From NCBI RefSeq assembly GCF_004343775.1, contig NZ_PTXL01000006.1:124001-188000 (forward strand): a stretch of DNA of 64,000 nt. The letters run 5' to 3'. Origin of the DNA: Burkholderia sp. SRS-46. Lineage in GTDB: Bacteria > Pseudomonadota > Gammaproteobacteria > Burkholderiales > Burkholderiaceae. This document shows positions 42,597 to 51,013 of the stretch, in pieces; the first letter of the stretch is position 1, and every line of letters begins with the position of its first letter. The notes beneath the pieces are model-generated. The model was not told the origin of the DNA. It worked only from the letters and a program-made list of their open reading frames with translations, and did not search any database. The position numbers were made by a program, and so were the translations under genes.

Positions 42597-43577
42597 TCAG
42601 GCGGCGGGCGGCAGGTTCAGGCCGCGCGGCAGCGGGAACGACACGTTCTCCTCGATGCCTTCGAGCGCGCGCACGTTGCGCACGCCGAGTGCGCGCAGAC
42701 GCGCAATGACCGCCTGCGCGAGCACCTCGGGCGCGGACGCGCCGGCCGTCACGCCGATGCGATGCTTGCCGGCCACCCATGCGGGATCGATCTGCTCGGG
42801 CGCGTCGACCATGTACGCGGCGACGCCACGCTTCTCGGCCACTTCGCGCAGCCGGCTCGAATTGGAGCTGTTCGGGCTGCCGACGACGATCACGACGTCG
42901 CACTGCGGCGCCATGAACTTCACCGCGTCCTGGCGGTTCTGCGTCGCATAGCAGATGTCCTGCTTCTTCGGCTCGCGGATCAACGGGTACTTCGCCTTCA
43001 GCGCGGCGATGATCTCGGCCGCGTCGTCGACGGACAGCGTCGTCTGCGTGACGAGCGCGATGCGCTCCGGATCGGCCAGCTCGAGCTTCTGCACGTCCTC
43101 GACGCTCTCGACGAGATGCATGCCGCGCTCGACCTGCCCCATCGTGCCTTCGACTTCCGGGTGGCCCTTGTGCCCGATCATGACGATGTCGACGCCATCC
43201 TGGCGCATCTTCGCCACTTCGACGTGCACCTTCGTGACGAGCGGACACGTTGCGTCGTAGATGCGCAGCCCGCGCACGTCGGCCTCGTCGCGCACCGCCT
43301 TCGACACGCCGTGCGCGCTGAAGATCACGGTGTTGCCGGACGGCACTTCCTCGAGCTCCTCGACGAAGATCGCGCCCTTCTTCTTCAGGTCCTCGACCAC
43401 GTACTTGTTGTGGACGATCTCGTGGCGCACGTAGATCGGCGCGCCGTGCATCGCGATCGCACGCTCGACGATCTCGATCGCGCGATCGACGCCCGCGCAG
43501 AAGCCGCGCGGCTGGGCCAGCAGGATTTCGGCGTCGGCGGCGACGGTCTGCCCGGACAGCGTATCGGTGGTGCTCAT
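42597..43577 (-). CDS. ispH: 4-hydroxy-3-methylbut-2-enyl diphosphate reductase
   Basis: IspH makes IPP and DMAPP in the last step of the MEP isoprenoid pathway, using a [4Fe-4S] cluster. The 326 residues contain the three cluster cysteines C27 (RGFCAGVDRA), C111 (DATCPLV) and C209 (DICYATQNRQ), the catalytic Glu in GHKGHPEVEG, and the SPNSSNSSRL diphosphate-binding segment. The start is ATG 43577. It follows fkpB by 2 bp, an old and common pairing. Confidence 0.96.
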   Translation of the reverse strand: MSTTDTLSGQTVAADAEILLAQPRGFCAGVDRAIEIVERAIAMHGAPIYVRHEIVHNKYVVEDLKKKGAIFVEELEEVPSGNTVIFSAHGVSKAVRDEADVRGLRIYDATCPLVTKVHVEVAKMRQDGVDIVMIGHKGHPEVEGTMGQVERGMHLVESVEDVQKLELADPERIALVTQTTLSVDDAAEIIAALKAKYPLIREPKKQDICYATQNRQDAVKFMAPQCDVVIVVGSPNSSNSSRLREVAEKRGVAAYMVDAPEQIDPAWVAGKHRIGVTAGASAPEVLAQAVIARLRALGVRNVRALEGIEENVSFPLPRGLNLPPAA

Positions 43578-43579
43578 GA

Positions 43580-44035
43580 TTACAGAATCCCGATGATTTT
43601 CACTTCGAACGTGAGCGCCTGGCCCGCGAGCGGATGATTGAAGTCGAACAGCGCCGAGGTTTCGCCGACTTCCTTCAGCACCCCTGCATATCGACCGCCG
43701 TCCGGCGCGTTGAATTCGATCAGGTCGCCCGGCGTGAAGTCGTCGCCGACCATCCCGTTCTCGCGCAGCGTCTTGAGCGTCACGCGCTGCAGCATCTCGG
43801 GATTTCGGGGACCGAACGCCTGTTCGGGCGCTAGCTGATAAGTCGAATGGTCGCCCACACGGAGCCCGACGAGAATCTGTTCCAGCGAGGGCGCCAGTTG
43901 CCCTGCGCCGAGCAGCAGCGTCGCGGGCTTGTCGGAAAAGGTGTTGACGATATCGGCGCCGTCGGCCAGTGCCAGCCGGTAGTGCAGCGTGACGTGCGAA
44001 CCGGGCTTCACTTCGGAAAGATCGATGAGGCTCAT
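43580..44035 (-). CDS. fkpB: FKBP-type peptidyl-prolyl isomerase (SlpA/FkpB)
   Basis: The protein has 151 residues: an FKBP domain with the SlyD-like inserted flap (VTLHYRLALADG, GVGDHSTY-like LRVGDHSTYQLAPEQAFGPRN, LFDFNHPLAGQALTFEVKI). It is cytosolic, acting as folding catalyst and chaperone. The start is ATG 44035 (MSLIDLSEVKPGSHV). It is coupled to ispH. It lacks the His-rich metal-binding tail of SlyD. Confidence 0.92.
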   Translation of the reverse strand: MSLIDLSEVKPGSHVTLHYRLALADGADIVNTFSDKPATLLLGAGQLAPSLEQILVGLRVGDHSTYQLAPEQAFGPRNPEMLQRVTLKTLRENGMVGDDFTPGDLIEFNAPDGGRYAGVLKEVGETSALFDFNHPLAGQALTFEVKIIGIL

Positions 44036-44167
44036 GAATGACTCGTTCAGTGGCGCCTGACGCGGCCGCGAGGCCCGGCGCAAAACCGATATTGTAAGTC
44101 ACCTGCGCGCACAAGGCTGAAAGTGCGACGACGGCGCGCAGGCCGGCACGCCGACAACGGAGAACCG

Positions 44168-44932
44168 ATGATGCAGCACCCCGCTCCACCCGCGCCCGCA
44201 TGCCGCGACGCGGCCGACGCCGACGCCGCACCACGCCCGCCCCGGCCGCGCAAGCGCCGCCCCCGGCGCGCGAAGTGCACCAACCTGCCGCGCGAGCGGC
44301 TGCTCGATCGCGGGCCCGGCGCACTGTCCGACGACGAGCTGATCGCGCTGCTGCTCTGCACCGGCGTGCCCGGCCACACCGTGTTCGACAACGCGCGGGC
44401 GCTGCTCGGCCAGTTCGGCGGCTCGCTGCGCGGGATGCTCGACGCGACGCCGGCCGATTTTCGCGGCCGCCGCGGCATCGGCGACGCGCGCATCGCGCTA
44501 CTTTCCGCGGTGGCCGAGATCGGCCGGCGCGCGCTCTCGGAGAAGGCATCCGAGCGGCTGCTGGTCGAGTCGCCCGGCGCGGTGGAGGATTTCCTGCGCG
44601 TCAAGATCGGTACGCGCCCGCACGAGGTATTCGTCACGCTGTACCTCGACGCACGCAACGGCGTGGTGGATATCGAGGAGAGCGCGCGCGGCTCGCTGAC
44701 GCGGATGGCCGTCTACCCGCGCGAGATCGTGCGCCGCGCGCTGTCGCTGAACGCCGCCACGCTGGTCGTCGCGCACAACCATCCGTCGGGCGCGGTGCGG
44801 CCGAGCGCGGAAGACCGGCGCCTGACCCGCGTGCTGCGCGACGCGCTCGCGCTCGTCGACGTGCGGCTGCTGGATCACATCGTCGTCGGCGCGAGCGACA
44901 CGTTCTCGTTCGCACGCGCAGGGTGGTTGTAG
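44168..44932 (+). CDS. radC: RadC-family JAB-domain protein
   Basis: The protein has 254 residues. A Pro/Arg-rich N-terminal 45 residues is probably disordered. A helix-hairpin-helix-like part follows (LSDDELIALLLCTGV, GRRGIGDARIALL), then a JAMM metalloprotease-like core with HNHPSGAVRPSAEDRRLT. The older DNA-repair assignment of RadC is doubtful; the activity is unknown. The start is ATG 44168 with GGAG just upstream; an earlier ATG at 44123 would add 15 basic residues with no Shine-Dalgarno. Confidence 0.9.
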   Translation: MMQHPAPPAPACRDAADADAAPRPPRPRKRRPRRAKCTNLPRERLLDRGPGALSDDELIALLLCTGVPGHTVFDNARALLGQFGGSLRGMLDATPADFRGRRGIGDARIALLSAVAEIGRRALSEKASERLLVESPGAVEDFLRVKIGTRPHEVFVTLYLDARNGVVDIEESARGSLTRMAVYPREIVRRALSLNAATLVVAHNHPSGAVRPSAEDRRLTRVLRDALALVDVRLLDHIVVGASDTFSFARAGWL

Positions 44933-45016
44933 ATGTACAATGTCGGGCTGCGGGCCGGCCAGCACCGGCTCCTGCGGACGGCGCACCGTCGCTACAACGA
45001 CGGGATGAAATTGCGT

Positions 45017-45046
45017 TTGATTTTTCGGAACTTTTTCTGCTAGAAT
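45017..45046 (+). promoter_or_regulatory. Promoter of rpmB-rpmG
   Basis: TTGATT (45017-45022), 18-bp spacer, TAGAAT (45041-45046). Transcription would start near 45053, leaving a leader of about 150 nt before rpmB. Confidence 0.7.
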
Positions 45047-45203
45047 CGCCGTCTGTCTTTTTTCCAACCAGTTCTAGCCATCGAAGGGCCTTGTCTGTTA
45101 AGGGCTTGGGCGTTCTGAGAGTGCAGCTATGGATCACGTGGCTGCTCGATGAGAACCTTCACCGGCGATCGAACCCCGAATTTAGCGTATTAGGAGTGCT
45201 CTC

Positions 45204-45437
45204 ATGGCACGCGTATGCCAAGTAACTGGGAAAGCGCCGATGAGCGGCAACAACGTTTCCCACGCAAACAACAAGACGAAGCGTCGCTTCCTGCCGAACC
45301 TGCAAAACCGCCGGTTCTGGGTTGAAAGCGAAAACCGCTGGGTGCGCCTGCGCGTCTCGAACGCCGGCCTGCGCCTGATCGACAAGAACGGCATCGATTC
45401 CGTGCTCGCAGACCTGCGCGCACGCGGCGAAGCCTAA
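45204..45437 (+). CDS. rpmB: 50S ribosomal protein L28
   Basis: L28 of 77 residues, beginning [20 protein letters not shown], with the basic [15 protein letters not shown] stretch that contacts 23S rRNA. A good Shine-Dalgarno (aggag) precedes the ATG. rpmG follows after 17 bp. The CxxC zinc motif found in some L28 proteins is absent. Confidence 0.98.
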
Positions 45438-45454
45438 GCCCAAGGAGCAGAATC

Positions 45455-45622
45455 ATGGCAAAAGGCGCACGCGACAAGATCAAGCTCGAGTCGACCGCTG
45501 GTACGGGTCACTTCTACACGACCACGAAGAACAAGCGCAACATGCCGGAAAAGATGGCGATCAAGAAGTTCGATCCCGTCGTCCGCAAGCATGTGGAATA
45601 CAAAGAAACCAAGATCAAGTAA
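45455..45622 (+). CDS. rpmG: 50S ribosomal protein L33
   Basis: L33 of 55 residues (MAKGARDKIKLESTAGTGHF ... KKFDPVVRKHVEYKETKIK, in parts). It is the zinc-free form, without the CxxC pairs, like the main E. coli L33. Shine-Dalgarno aaggag precedes the ATG. It is the second gene of the L28-L33 operon and ends before a strong terminator. Confidence 0.98.
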   Translation: MAKGARDKIKLESTAGTGHFYTTTKNKRNMPEKMAIKKFDPVVRKHVEYKETKIK

Positions 45623-45653
45623 TCTCCGGTTTCTGCCAGCTTGACGGTGACCG

Positions 45654-45685
45654 AAAAGCCCCGCAATCGCGGGGCTTTTTGTTTT
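45654..45685 (+). terminator. Terminator after rpmG
   Basis: An 11-bp stem aaaagccccgc/gcggggctttt with loop aatc, followed by tgtttt. Confidence 0.9.
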
Positions 45686-45782
45686 GCGCGCACGCTCGGG
45701 CCCGACGCGGTATGCTCTCCCCTTTCCGCGGCTTTGCCGCCGGAAGACACAAGATCAAAAGTGCAATGATGGAGATGCAGCA

Positions 45783-47369
45783 ATGAATTTCGACGTGGCG
45801 ATCGTCGGCAGCGGCCTGGCAGGCCTGTCGGTCGCGCTCAATCTGGCCAGTACGCGACGTGTCGCGCTGATCGCGAAACGGTCGTTGATGGAGGGCGCGA
45901 GCGATAACGCGCAGGGCGGCATCGCCGCCGTGCTCGATTCCGCGGACAGCATCGAGAACCACGTCGACGACACGCTGGTCGCCGGCGGCGGCCTGTGCGA
46001 CGAAGGCGCGACGCGCTACATCGTCGAGCACGGCCGCGAAGCGATCGAGTGGCTGATTTCGCAGGGCGTACCGTTCACGAAGGACGACGCGGCCGAGCTC
46101 GGCTTCCACCTGACCCGCGAAGGCGGCCACAGCCACCGCCGCATCATCCATGCGGCCGACGCCACCGGCCATGCGGTGCTCGCGACGCTCTCCGAGCGCG
46201 CGCGGCAGCACCCGAACATCACCTTCTTCGAAAACCACCACGCGATCGACCTGATCACGTCGGAGCGGCTCGGCCTGTCCGGCCGGCGCTGCCACGGCCT
46301 GTATGCGCTCGACGTCGACAACGATCGCACGATCACGATCGAGGCGCCGCACACGGTGCTCGCCACCGGCGGCGCGGGCAAGGTCTACCTGTACACGACC
46401 AACCCGGACACCGCGACCGGCGACGGCATCGCGATGGCCTGGCGCGCGGGCTGCCGGGTCGCGAACATGGAGTTCATCCAGTTCCACCCGACCTGCCTGT
46501 TCCACCCGTATGCGAAGTCGTTCCTGATCTCCGAGGCCGTGCGCGGCGAAGGCGGCCTGCTGAAGCTGCCGGACGGCACCCGCTTCATGCCGGCGCACGA
46601 CCCGCGCGCGGAGCTGGCGCCGCGCGACATCGTCGCGCGCGCGATCGACTTCGAGATCAAGAAGCGCGGGATCGACTGCGTGTATCTCGACATCAGCCAC
46701 CAGCCGGAAGCGTTCCTGCGCGAGCACTTCCCGACGATCCACGCGCGCTGCCTCGAATTCGGCATCGACATCGCGAAGGCGCCGATTCCGGTGGTGCCGG
46801 CCGCGCACTACACCTGCGGCGGCGTCGTCACCGACCTCGCGGGCCGCACCGATCTCGCGGGCCTGTACGCGGTCGGCGAGACGTCCTACACCGGGCTGCA
46901 CGGCGCGAACCGGCTCGCCAGCAATTCGCTGCTCGAGTGCCTCGTGATCGGCCGTGCGACGGCCGGCGCGATCGAGACGGCCGGCTTCGACGTGCAAGCG
47001 ACGGGCCCGCTGCCCGCATGGGACGAGAGCCGTGTCTCCGACGCGGACGAGGAAGTGGTCGTCGCGCACAACTGGGACGAACTGCGGCGCCTGATGTGGA
47101 ATTACGTCGGCATCGTGCGCACCGACAAGCGCCTCGAGCGTGCGAAGCACCGGCTGTCGCTGCTGCGCGACGAGATCCAGGAGTATTACGCGAACTTCCG
47201 CGTGAGCCGCGACCTGCTCGAGCTGCGCAACCTCGTCGACGTCGCGACGCTGATCGTCAAGAGCGCGCAATCGCGCCGCGAAAGCCGCGGGCTGCATTAC
47301 AGCCGCGACTGGCCGCACACGCTGCCGAAGGCGCTGCCGAGCGTGCTGATGCCGAAATCGCGCCGCTGA
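45783..47369 (+). CDS. nadB: L-aspartate oxidase
   Basis: NadB oxidises L-aspartate to iminoaspartate, the first step of de novo NAD synthesis. The 528 residues show the FAD motif VAIVGSGLAGLSVAL, then SDNAQGGIAAVLD, the active-site REGGHSHRRI, HPTCLFHP and TCGGVVTDLAGRTDLAGLYA of the succinate dehydrogenase/fumarate reductase flavoprotein family. The start is ATG 45783; the earlier in-frame ATG lies in the rpmG terminator. It faces nadC, and both end at one shared terminator, so the NAD genes form two converging units. Confidence 0.95.
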   Translation: MNFDVAIVGSGLAGLSVALNLASTRRVALIAKRSLMEGASDNAQGGIAAVLDSADSIENHVDDTLVAGGGLCDEGATRYIVEHGREAIEWLISQGVPFTKDDAAELGFHLTREGGHSHRRIIHAADATGHAVLATLSERARQHPNITFFENHHAIDLITSERLGLSGRRCHGLYALDVDNDRTITIEAPHTVLATGGAGKVYLYTTNPDTATGDGIAMAWRAGCRVANMEFIQFHPTCLFHPYAKSFLISEAVRGEGGLLKLPDGTRFMPAHDPRAELAPRDIVARAIDFEIKKRGIDCVYLDISHQPEAFLREHFPTIHARCLEFGIDIAKAPIPVVPAAHYTCGGVVTDLAGRTDLAGLYAVGETSYTGLHGANRLASNSLLECLVIGRATAGAIETAGFDVQATGPLPAWDESRVSDADEEVVVAHNWDELRRLMWNYVGIVRTDKRLERAKHRLSLLRDEIQEYYANFRVSRDLLELRNLVDVATLIVKSAQSRRESRGLHYSRDWPHTLPKALPSVLMPKSRR

Positions 47370-47395
47370 CGCCGCGCGCCCTGCCCGTCCAAAAC

Positions 47396-47430
47396 AAAAG
47401 CCGTTGGCGCTTGCGCGCCAACGGCTTTTT
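47396..47430. terminator. Bidirectional terminator between nadB and nadC
   Basis: A 15-bp stem aaaagccgttggcgc/gcgccaacggctttt with loop ttgc. T- and A-runs allow use on both strands. Confidence 0.88.
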
Positions 47431-47451
47431 CGTCTGCGGCGTGCGCCGCAC

Positions 47452-48333
47452 TCAGTCGACGATGCGCATCGAGTAATCGGTCGCGCGCACGTCCTTCGTC
47501 AGCGCGCCGATCGAGATGCGGTCGACTCCCGTTTCGGCAATCGCGCGCACCGAGTCGAAATTGACGCCGCCCGACACTTCGAGCACCGCCTTGGCCGCAG
47601 CCACGCGCACTGCGTCGCGCATCATGTCGAGCGTGAAGTTGTCGAGCAGCACCGACTGCGCGCCGTGCGCGAGCGCCGTGTCGAGCTGCGCGAGCGTCTC
47701 GACCTCGACCTGCACCGGCACGCCCGCGTTCAGCGCGAAAGCCGCGTCGAGCGCTTCGCCGACGCCGCCCGCCGCCGCGATGTGGTTTTCCTTGATCAGG
47801 ATGCCGTCGTACAGCGCGAGCCGCTGGTTCGCGCCGCCGCCGACCCGTACCGCGTACTTCTGCGCGAGTCGCAGGCCCGGCAGCGTCTTGCGCGTATCGA
47901 GAATCTTCGCGCGGGTGCCTTCGATCCGCTCGACATAGCGCCGCGTCGCAGTCGCGACACCCGACAGCAATTGCAGGAAGTTGAGCCCGTTGCGCTCCGC
48001 GGTCAGCAGTGCGCGCGCCGGGCCTTCGAGTTCGCAGACGGTCGAATCGGCCGTCATCCGGTCGCCTTCGCGGTAATGCCAGCGCACGTCGATCGCCGGG
48101 TCGATCCGGCGCATCACCGCGTCGAACCACGGCACGCCGGCCAGCACGGCCTCTTCGCGCACGATGATGCGCGCGCGGCGGTGCTCGCCGGCCGGCACGA
48201 GCCGCCCGGTCTGGTCGCCGGCGCCGACATCCTCGGCCAGCGCATCGGCGACGTTGCGCGCGAGCGCATCGTCGAACGCGGCGCCGTATTGCGTGCGAAT
48301 CGTTTCGTAAAGCGGGGACACGGCGTCGGTCAT
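47452..48333 (-). CDS. nadC: Nicotinate-nucleotide pyrophosphorylase (quinolinate phosphoribosyltransferase)
   Basis: NadC converts quinolinate and PRPP to nicotinate mononucleotide with loss of CO2. The 293 residues contain the QPRTase motifs AEDVGAGDQT, ERNGLNFLQLLSGVAT, ILDTRKTLPGLR and KENHIAAAGG, and the PRPP loop EVSGGVNFDSV. The start ATG overlaps the nadA stop by 4 bp (ATGA). Confidence 0.96.
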   Translation of the reverse strand: MTDAVSPLYETIRTQYGAAFDDALARNVADALAEDVGAGDQTGRLVPAGEHRRARIIVREEAVLAGVPWFDAVMRRIDPAIDVRWHYREGDRMTADSTVCELEGPARALLTAERNGLNFLQLLSGVATATRRYVERIEGTRAKILDTRKTLPGLRLAQKYAVRVGGGANQRLALYDGILIKENHIAAAGGVGEALDAAFALNAGVPVQVEVETLAQLDTALAHGAQSVLLDNFTLDMMRDAVRVAAAKAVLEVSGGVNFDSVRAIAETGVDRISIGALTKDVRATDYSMRIVD

Positions 48334-49466
48334 GCGGCCCCCACGTTCGCGAACAGTTGCTGGTCGCGCTGCAGATCGCCGCTCGCCTGCACGCGCTTCT
48401 TGTGGGCCGCGGCGAAGTCGAGCATGCGGTCGATCGGCAGGCGCGCGCGCGCGCCGATGGCCGGATCGACGAAGATCTCGTTGTGGCCGCGCTCGAGCAC
48501 CTCGGCGAGGTTCGCGAGGCCGTTCATCGCCATCCACGGGCACTGCGCGCAACTCTTGCAGGTCGCGCTGTTGCCGGCGGTCGGCGCCGCGATGAAGGTC
48601 TTGCCGGGTGCGGCGAGCTGCATCTTGTGCAGGATGCCGAGATCGGTCGCGACGATGAAGCGCGTCGCATCGAGCTTCACCGCGGCATCGATCAGCTGCG
48701 TCGTCGAACCGACGACATCGGCCTGCGCGACGACATTTTCCGGCGACTCCGGATGGACGAGCACCTTCGCATCCGGATACTCGGCGCGCAGCAGGTCGAG
48801 CTCGATACCCTTGAATTCGTCATGCACGAGGCACGAGCCCTGCCACAGCAGCATGTCCGCGCCGGTTTTCTTCTGGATGTAGCTACCGAGATGGCGATCC
48901 GGCGCCCAGATGATCTTCTCGCCGCGCGCATGCAGGTCGGCGACGATCTCGAGGCCGATCGACGACGTGACCATCCAGTCCGCGCGCGCCTTCACGGCGG
49001 CGCTGGTGTTCGCGTAGACGACGACGGTGCGGTCCGGATGCGCATCGCAGAACGCGGAGAATTCGTCGACCGGGCAGCCGAGGTCCAGCGAGCAGGTGGC
49101 GTCGAGATCGGGCATCAGGATCCGCTTGCCCGGGCTCAGGATCTTGGCGGTTTCGCCCATGAAGCGCACGCCGGCGACGACGAGCGTCTGCGCGTCGTGG
49201 TCGCGGCCGAACCGGGCCATCTCGAGCGAATCGGCGACACACCCGCCGGTTTCGTCGGCGAGTTCCTGCAATTCGGCGTCCACGTAATAGTGCGCGACCA
49301 GCACGGCCTTCTCGCGCACGAGCAACGCCTTGATCCGCGCCTTCAGCGCGGCGCGCGCCTCGGCGGACGGCGTCTCGGGCACTTTCGCCCATGCCTGCCC
49401 GACGCCGCAGGCAGTGCCTGCCGCGACCGGTCGGTCGTACTCGACGGGTTTGATCGTCGATTGCAT
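48330..49466 (-). CDS. nadA: Quinolinate synthase
   Basis: NadA condenses iminoaspartate with dihydroxyacetone phosphate, using a [4Fe-4S] cluster, to give quinolinate. The 378 residues show three cysteine regions: CSLDLGCPVDEF, WQGSCLVHDEF and CKSCAQCPWMAMN. Of two close ATGs, I choose 49466, because AGGAG lies six bases before it and directly abuts the other at 49472. It is coupled to nadC. Confidence 0.95.
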   Translation of the reverse strand: MQSTIKPVEYDRPVAAGTACGVGQAWAKVPETPSAEARAALKARIKALLVREKAVLVAHYYVDAELQELADETGGCVADSLEMARFGRDHDAQTLVVAGVRFMGETAKILSPGKRILMPDLDATCSLDLGCPVDEFSAFCDAHPDRTVVVYANTSAAVKARADWMVTSSIGLEIVADLHARGEKIIWAPDRHLGSYIQKKTGADMLLWQGSCLVHDEFKGIELDLLRAEYPDAKVLVHPESPENVVAQADVVGSTTQLIDAAVKLDATRFIVATDLGILHKMQLAAPGKTFIAAPTAGNSATCKSCAQCPWMAMNGLANLAEVLERGHNEIFVDPAIGARARLPIDRMLDFAAAHKKRVQASGDLQRDQQLFANVGAA

Positions 49467-49564
49467 CTCCATCTCCTGTCGACCAGAGTCAGCGCGCGAG
49501 CGCCTGCTCCGGTTCCGTGCAAAGTCCAGCCCTGCTGATCGCCGCCGCCGAAACGGCCGGCCCA

Positions 49565-49593
49565 AAAGAAAAAACCCCGCCAGCGCGGGGTTT
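49565..49593 (-). terminator. Terminator after the desaturase gene
   Basis: Stem aaaccccgc/gcggggttt (49572-49593) with a T-run on the minus strand. It lies between the desaturase and the nadA promoter. Confidence 0.8.
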
Positions 49594-49624
49594 GTGACGT
49601 CCTGAGATTCTAATCGATTTCGAA

Positions 49625-50821
49625 TCAGGCGTAGCGGCGCAGGCGCGTCGCAAATTCCTGCAACGCCTTGATGCCGCTTTGTTCAGCGCGATGGCACCAA
49701 TCCTGCAATTGGGCCAGCAGCTGTTCGCGCGACGCGGTCGAGCGATCCCAGATCGCGGCCAGTTCCTGGCGCAGCTGGAAATACGTCTGCAGCTTCTGGC
49801 TGTTCGCGAAGATTTCCGGCAGCAGCTTCTTCTTCTGTTCGTCGAGGCCGTCCTCGTCCTTGTGGAACCACGTGCGCGCGCCGCGCATCAGCTGGTACTT
49901 GTCACGCGAGCCGAGCTCCTTCAGGCGCACGAGCTCCTGGCGATACGCACGCTTGACGGCCTTGCCGTAGCGCGCCATCACCTCGTAGCGGTTTGACAGC
50001 ACGGCCTGCAGCGTTTCCTGGTCGAGCACCGTCTTCGGCTTGTTCAGGCGCGGCGTCGGCGCGACCTTCTTCACCTTCGCGAGACCGAATGCCGACATGA
50101 TGCGGATGTACATCCAGCCGATGTCGAACTCGTACCACTTGTTCGACAGCTTCGCCGACGTCGCGAACGTGTGGTGGTTGTTGTGCAGCTCTTCGCCGCC
50201 GATCACGATGCCCCACGGGAACAGGTTCGTGCTCGCATCGGCCGAGTTGAAGTTGCGGTAGCCCCAGAAGTGGCCGAAGCCGTTGACGACGCCGGCCGCC
50301 CAGAACGGGATCCAGACCATCTGCACGGCCCACACGGTCAGGCCGACCACGCCGAACAGCGCGATGTCGATCACCATCATCAGGCTGATGCCGAGGATCG
50401 GGTATTTCGAGTAGACGTTGCGCTCGACCCAGTCGTTCGGCGTGCCGTGGCCGAACTTGCGCATCGTTTCCTCGTTCTTCGCTTCCGCGCGGTACAGCTC
50501 GGCGCCCTCGAGGAACACCTTCCAGATGCCGCGCGTCTGCGGGCTGTGCGGATCTTCCTCGGTCTCGCACTTCGCATGGTGCTTGCGGTGGATTGCCGCC
50601 CACTGGCCGGTCAGCATGCCGGTCGTCATCCACAGCCACACGCGGAAGAAATGGCTGGCGATCGGGTGCAGCTCGAGCGCGCGATGCGCCTGGCAGCGAT
50701 GCAGGTAGACCGTCACCCCGATGATCGTGACGTGCGTGACGGCGAGCGCGAACAGCACGATCTGCCACCACGAAAAGCGCAAGAGCCCGTGGGAGAGAAA
50801 GTCGAGCAGGGAATTCAGCAA
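49625..50821 (-). CDS. Acyl-CoA/acyl-lipid delta-9-type fatty acid desaturase
   Basis: A membrane di-iron desaturase of 398 residues. The three histidine boxes are HRCQAH (41-46), HRKHH (78-82) and HNNHH (213-217), with four hydrophobic segments around them. After the desaturase core (to about residue 250) there is a soluble, charged C-terminal part of roughly 145 residues (KAVKRAYRQELVRLKEL, YFQLRQELAAIWD, LAQLQDWCHRAEQSGIKAL). Its role is unknown; it may dock an electron donor. The 192-bp gap upstream (50822-51013) is AT-rich in its middle, probably the promoter. Confidence 0.9.
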   Translation of the reverse strand: MLNSLLDFLSHGLLRFSWWQIVLFALAVTHVTIIGVTVYLHRCQAHRALELHPIASHFFRVWLWMTTGMLTGQWAAIHRKHHAKCETEEDPHSPQTRGIWKVFLEGAELYRAEAKNEETMRKFGHGTPNDWVERNVYSKYPILGISLMMVIDIALFGVVGLTVWAVQMVWIPFWAAGVVNGFGHFWGYRNFNSADASTNLFPWGIVIGGEELHNNHHTFATSAKLSNKWYEFDIGWMYIRIMSAFGLAKVKKVAPTPRLNKPKTVLDQETLQAVLSNRYEVMARYGKAVKRAYRQELVRLKELGSRDKYQLMRGARTWFHKDEDGLDEQKKKLLPEIFANSQKLQTYFQLRQELAAIWDRSTASREQLLAQLQDWCHRAEQSGIKALQEFATRLRRYA

Positions 50822-51013
50822 GGCAGTTACCTGTGGTGTAAGCGACGCCGGCCACGCACCGACGTCAGAAAAATGAAAGCATACAGCGGAATAGACCAGA
50901 ATTTTACTTCAACCGTTCCAAGTCTTTGTAAAAAATGAATATTTCTTGCCCTGAAGCAACGCGGGGAGTCCACCGGCGGACTCCGACGGCCGGCCGATCC
51001 GCATCTGGTCCAC

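Noticed and set aside
45128..45151. A 7-codon upstream frame (MDHVAAR) in the rpmB leader
   Set aside because: No Shine-Dalgarno, no relevant residues and no coupled hairpin; probably chance.
50964..50984. Hairpin ggagtcc/ggactcc downstream of the MscS gene
   Set aside because: Only 7 bp and no T-run on the minus strand; too weak to call a terminator.
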